Shown: positions 63,231 to 64,000 of the stretch, piece by piece
Layout of the letters: each line of letters opens with the position of its first letter
Numbering within the stretch: position 1 is the stretch's first letter
Assembly (NCBI GenBank): GCA_036268995.1
Contig: DATATB010000090.1
Location: 1-64,000 of the forward strand
DNA from: DATATB01 sp036268995
GTDB taxonomy: Bacteria; Planctomycetota; Planctomycetia; Pirellulales; PNKZ01
DNA: 64,000 bases
Direction of reading: 5' to 3'
Made by a program: the position numbers and the translations under genes
Notes under the pieces: model-generated
What the model saw: only the letters and a program-made list of their open reading frames with translations
What the model was told of the DNA's origin: nothing
Databases searched by the model: none

Positions 63231-64000
63231 CACGCTCGCTCGCCCGATGGAGTGATACGTAAAGCCGCCGGCGCGGATCAGGCCGGGCTCGTAGATGTTG
63301 CGGCCGTCGAAGATCACGGGGGCTTTCATCTTCCGCTTCATGAGTTTGAAGTCGGGATTCTGGAACTCCTTCCACTCGGTCATGATCACCAGCGCATCGG
63401 CTCCATTGATGGCGTCGTACGGTCGCTCGGCATAGACCAGTCGGTCGCCATAGAGCCGCTGGACATTCTCCAATGCCTCGGGATCGTGTACCTGCACGTG
63501 TACCTTTTCGGCCAGCAGCCGATCCACTAGCGCCAGTGCCGGGGCCTCGCGAACGTCGTCGGTGCGCGGTTTGAAGGCCAGCCCCCAGATGGCCAGCGTG
63601 CGGCCTGCCAATTGGCCGTCGAAGTGCCGCAAGATCTTTTCCAACAGCACGGTCTTTTGCGCCGTGTTGATCGCGTCGACGGCCTCCAGCATGCGCGGCT
63701 CGACGCCCAGCGAACGGGCCATGAATTGCAAGGCCCGCACGTCCTTGGGAAAGCAACTGCCGCCGTAACCGACGCCGGGAAACAGAAACGAGAAGCCGAT
63801 GCGGCTGTCGTGGCCGATGCCGCGGCGCACGTCGTTGATGTCGGCCGCCATGTGCTCGCACAGATTGGCGACCTCGTTGATGAAGCTGATTTTGGTGGCC
63901 AACAGGGCATTGGCCACATACTTGGTCATCTCGGCGCTTTCGGGGCTCATCACCAGAAACGGCTGCTCGACCCGCAGAAACGGCGCGTACAGCTCGCGCA
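63219..64000 (-). CDS. ugd: UDP-glucose 6-dehydrogenase, N-terminus outside the window
   Basis: The frame is open to the end of the window (ELYAPFLRVEQPFLVMSPES), so the N-terminal NAD domain is missing. Visible are MTKYVANALLATKISFINEVANLCE, the catalytic-Cys loop FPGVGYGGSCFPKD, and the C-terminal domain TLAIWGLAFKPRTDDVREAPAL and VIFDGRNIYEP. The enzyme oxidises UDP-glucose to UDP-glucuronate for surface polysaccharide. An internal Met at 63953 should not be taken as the start. The stop TAG is part of a repeat. Confidence 0.95.
   Translation of the reverse strand, partial: RELYAPFLRVEQPFLVMSPESAEMTKYVANALLATKISFINEVANLCEHMAADINDVRRGIGHDSRIGFSFLFPGVGYGGSCFPKDVRALQFMARSLGVEPRMLEAVDAINTAQKTVLLEKILRHFDGQLAGRTLAIWGLAFKPRTDDVREAPALALVDRLLAEKVHVQVHDPEALENVQRLYGDRLVYAERPYDAINGADALVIMTEWKEFQNPDFKLMKRKMKAPVIFDGRNIYEPGLIRAGGFTYHSIGRASVMGK

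Overview
The window is GC-rich, densely coded bacterial DNA that I read as a planctomycete, probably of the Pirellulales type. The evidence is family content: a DUF1501 / PSCyt1-DUF1549-DUF1553 pair, a Tat-exported Gfo/Idh/MocA oxidoreductase beside a DUF1080 protein, a YTV-motif cell-wall protein, the Planctomycetes/Verrucomicrobia/Chlamydiae 'small basic protein', a CXXCH-bearing surface protein, an FHA-GAF-sigma54 activator and paired alpha-toroid proteins. No rRNA, tRNA, CRISPR array, transposase or phage gene was found.

Layout. 1-10.7 kb: truncated SGNH hydrolase, secreted TPR protein, MORN-like repeat protein, larA, small basic protein, hicBA, csrA, an unknown exported protein and a membrane spermidine-synthase-like protein. 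10.7-20 kb: a 1,184-residue autotransporter with three 65-residue repeats, a possible nuclease next to pyrE, and a convergent HlyD adaptor / TolC-type outer-membrane factor pair. 20-32 kb: phoD, a possible NDT/TIR-like effector (22.5-23.8 kb), Gfo/Idh/MocA plus DUF1080, a pyrimidine-dimer-glycosylase-like protein, an epimerase, a SNF2 ATPase overlapping an unknown partner, and an alpha/beta hydrolase. 32-46 kb: YTV protein, BRCT/MerR/TPR fusion, polytopic membrane protein, HEAT protein, moaB, a degenerate EEP-fold protein, the DUF1501-PSD1 operon and two small unknowns. 46-64 kb: AtuA-type large and small subunits with an enoyl-CoA hydratase and a GntR regulator, a HisA-like protein, two paralogous alpha-toroid membrane proteins, the sigma54 regulator, a LecA-fold-like secreted protein, two tandem HExxH peptidase-like paralogues, a SYLF protein, a GT39-like transferase and a truncated UDP-glucose dehydrogenase.

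The most striking non-genic signal is a set of dispersed palindromic repeats organised as REPIN-like pairs (two inverted REPs around a spacer). At least four families are visible. One family (core GTAGCGGAATTCGTGAG) sits at a gene 3' end in all seven occurrences, and in three of them its conserved TAG is the actual stop codon of the gene; in a fourth the stop lies 3 bases before it. A second, unrelated repeat (ATGATGAA-type) supplies the stop codons of both genes in two convergent pairs. One REPIN is nested in another, a third interrupts a 37-bp direct repeat, and two copies of a long inverted repeat flank the DUF1080 gene. Most genes are single or in pairs, so this looks like ordinary chromosomal backbone decorated by repeat expansion rather than an island. 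The most plausible candidate for an undescribed immune-type gene is the NDT/TIR-like protein at 22.5-23.8 kb.
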